Source: Candidatus Falkowiibacteriota bacterium (GTDB lineage Bacteria > Patescibacteriota > Patescibacteriia > Patescibacteriales > UBA12075). From it: a stretch of 6,242 nt of DNA. Positions 5,102 to 6,242 of this stretch are shown here, in pieces. The notes under the pieces are model-generated. The model had not been told where the DNA came from. It made no database searches and worked only from the letters and a program-made list of their open reading frames with translations. The DNA is taken from assembly GCA_030600505.1 (NCBI GenBank), contig JAUVLY010000052.1, forward strand, positions 1 to 6,242, read 5' to 3'. Each line of letters opens with the position of its first letter. The first letter of the stretch is position 1. A program made the translations under genes and the position numbers.

Positions 5102-5125
5102 CCCCTCTCCTGTCTAGGAGAGGGG
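5102..5125. repeat. Perfect 10-bp hairpin of CT/GA-rich sequence
   Basis: CCCCTCTCCT (5102-5111) pairs perfectly with AGGAGAGGGG (5116-5125) across the loop GTCT. In - strand RNA it is followed by GAGCAAAAAG, without a U-run, so it is not an intrinsic terminator for the glycosyltransferase. Similar CCTCTCCT/AGGAGAGG hairpins are common dispersed intergenic repeats in bacteria as far as I recall. Confidence 0.7.
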
Positions 5126-5162
5126 CTGGGGGAGAGGGAGGAGAGGGGGCTGGGGGAGAGGG
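5119..5162. repeat. Near-identical direct repeats forming a polypurine G-run tract
   Basis: AGAGGGGCTGGGGGAGAGGG at 5119-5138 is repeated at 5142-5162 with one extra G. The + strand over 5116-5162 contains only four pyrimidines and six runs of three or more G: 5122-5125, 5128-5132, 5136-5138, 5145-5149, 5152-5156 and 5160-5162, with spacers of 2, 3, 6, 2 and 3 nt. That satisfies a G-quadruplex pattern on the + strand, the template strand for the - strand genes. The tract abuts the glycosyltransferase stop. Confidence 0.8.
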
Positions 5163-6242
5163 TTAGCTGCCCACTAACTCAAAATACCCCTCATAGTACT
5201 TCTCCAAAGAGAATTTATTCTCGGCAATACGCTTTCCGCTTTTTCCCATGCCAATAGCCAAATTTTTATCACTCATTATTTTCTCCATAGTTTTTATTAA
5301 TTCCTCTATACTGCCGGGGGCAAAAAGAAAACCATTTTCACCATCTTTAATAATTTCCGGGATACCGCCGGTGTCACTGCCAATCAAAGGCTTTCCCAGG
5401 CTAGCCGCTTCCAAGAGAACCAAGCCCAGCCCTTCTGAGAGTGAGGGTAAAACAAAACACCAACATTTTTTCATCCAATCCTTAACTTGCGCCTGATTTA
5501 AAATCCCGATAAATTCAATTTTATTAATTTTACTGCTCGTTACCAATTTCTTTAAATCTTCCCGGTAAGGACCATCGCCGATTATCACTAATTTAAATTC
5601 ACTAAATCTAGCTTGCAAGCGGCCAAAGGCCTCGATCAAAAGCTGAACTCCCTTTAGGCGATAGAGCGAACCGGTAAACAGAATTATCGGCTCCCAGCTT
5701 ATATCGCTTTCATTCTTAAATATATCAATATCAGTGAAAGCCGGAAATTTCACTATTTTACTATTTGGTGAATGTTCCAATACCAAATCCCTAAGCGCCT
5801 CGGAAACGACCCTTACAGTATCGGCGCGAGTTAGAGAAAAACGCCCTAAGCGAATGAACAGCCTTCTGGCCATTGTCTTAAAAGGAACACGGTGTTGCAG
5901 AAATAAACTATTGACCCAGTCGGAATGTGCTTCAATAATTAACTTTTTTTTATATATTTTATTAATAACAGTTGCGACAAGACCATCAAACAAAGGTGAT
6001 TGGGAAATAATCACGTCAATTTTCTTTTCCTTAACTAAATATAATCCCCTGATCAAGCCGATAAACATCCAGGGCAAAGTCCCGATCCTGGGAATCAAAT
6101 AAAATTTTGTGCCGTACTTTTTATGCCACCTACCCCTGCCGCGCGCCAATACAAACACGTTCATACCCTTACTTAAGCCCTTAAACTTTTTCTCAAGCGA
6201 GCTATCCTCCTGGGACAAATCATAGTCCTTGGTGCTGATAAA
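5163..6242 (-). CDS. GT4-type glycosyltransferase (glycosyl transferase group 1), 5'-truncated by window edge
   Basis: Retaining GT-B fold glycosyltransferase, transferring a sugar from a nucleotide-sugar donor to a cell-surface glycan or lipid acceptor at the inner face of the membrane; the sugar and acceptor cannot be told. The frame is open to the window end (359 visible codons beginning FISTKDYDL), so the TTG at 6218 is not the start; a few N-terminal residues are probably missing. The N-terminal acceptor domain covers about 1-180, with VIISQSP and an IIEAHSDW segment. The C-terminal donor domain has ILFTGSLYRLKGVQLLIEAF (about 187-206), VIIGDGP, FVLPSLSEGLG, and the EX7E pair E270/E278 in EGLGLVLLEA followed by GKPLIGSDTGGIPEII and GENGFLF. 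No membrane anchor is evident. It is the first visible gene of the - strand block. Confidence 0.93.
   Translation of the reverse strand, partial: FISTKDYDLSQEDSSLEKKFKGLSKGMNVFVLARGRGRWHKKYGTKFYLIPRIGTLPWMFIGLIRGLYLVKEKKIDVIISQSPLFDGLVATVINKIYKKKLIIEAHSDWVNSLFLQHRVPFKTMARRLFIRLGRFSLTRADTVRVVSEALRDLVLEHSPNSKIVKFPAFTDIDIFKNESDISWEPIILFTGSLYRLKGVQLLIEAFGRLQARFSEFKLVIIGDGPYREDLKKLVTSSKINKIEFIGILNQAQVKDWMKKCWCFVLPSLSEGLGLVLLEAASLGKPLIGSDTGGIPEIIKDGENGFLFAPGSIEELIKTMEKIMSDKNLAIGMGKSGKRIAENKFSLEKYYEGYFELVGS

Noticed and set aside
5102..5125. Intrinsic terminator after the glycosyltransferase
   Set aside because: The stem is good, but no U-run follows on the - strand and the only nearby run is A-rich (GAGCAAAAAG).
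4802..5257. 151-codon + strand open frame opposite the hypothetical gene and glycosyltransferase
   Set aside because: It overlaps two better-supported - strand genes and translates the G-run repeat tract; the product shows no family motif.
5163..6218. Complete glycosyltransferase starting at the TTG at 6218
   Set aside because: The frame remains open to the window edge and the upstream residues FISTKDYDL look like a normal N-terminal strand of this fold, so the true start is probably outside the window.

Overview
The window reads as a stretch of bacterial chromosome with one gene on the + strand facing a block of five genes on the - strand. The likely source is a small-genome bacterium of the Candidate Phyla Radiation (Patescibacteria/Parcubacteria type). 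Three things suggest this: a primary sigma factor with a long Lys/Ala/Pro/Val-rich N-terminal tail, a roughly 120-residue uncharacterised protein of a kind I associate with that group, and spacers crowded with short palindromes and TTRYGAG heptamer arrays. This is an inference from gene style; there is no rRNA or other strict marker here.

Layout. Bases 1-635 (+) hold the 3' two-thirds or so of a CysQ/inositol-monophosphatase family phosphatase, cut by the left edge. Bases 636-842 are a convergent spacer packed with structure: an 18-bp direct repeat flanking a perfect 36-bp palindrome, a bidirectional terminator whose loop could pair with downstream sequence, and three more hairpins. On the - strand, in order of transcription, come a glycosyltransferase (6242-5163, 5' end off the window), a small hypothetical protein (5068-4706), an ITPase/HAM1-type nucleotide pyrophosphatase (4640-4104), DNA primase dnaG (4002-2149) and the primary sigma factor rpoD (2159-843). 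dnaG and rpoD overlap by 11 bp, a reduced form of the classic macromolecular-synthesis operon (without rpsU here).

The five - strand genes are codirectional with gaps of about 100 bp or less, so they could be one transcript ending at the terminator at 708-745. Functionally they mix replication initiation (primase), transcription initiation (sigma), nucleotide-pool sanitation (ITPase) and cell-surface glycosylation. I see no convincing internal promoter.

The most interesting material is non-coding. Arrays of the heptamer TTRYGAG bracket the ITPase gene in inverted orientation and also run into the ribosome-binding sites of both the ITPase and dnaG. A G-run tract lies between the glycosyltransferase and the hypothetical gene. 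The doubled palindrome downstream of cysQ sits between direct repeats like an inserted element. I find no CRISPR array, tRNA, rRNA, transposase or clear defence system.
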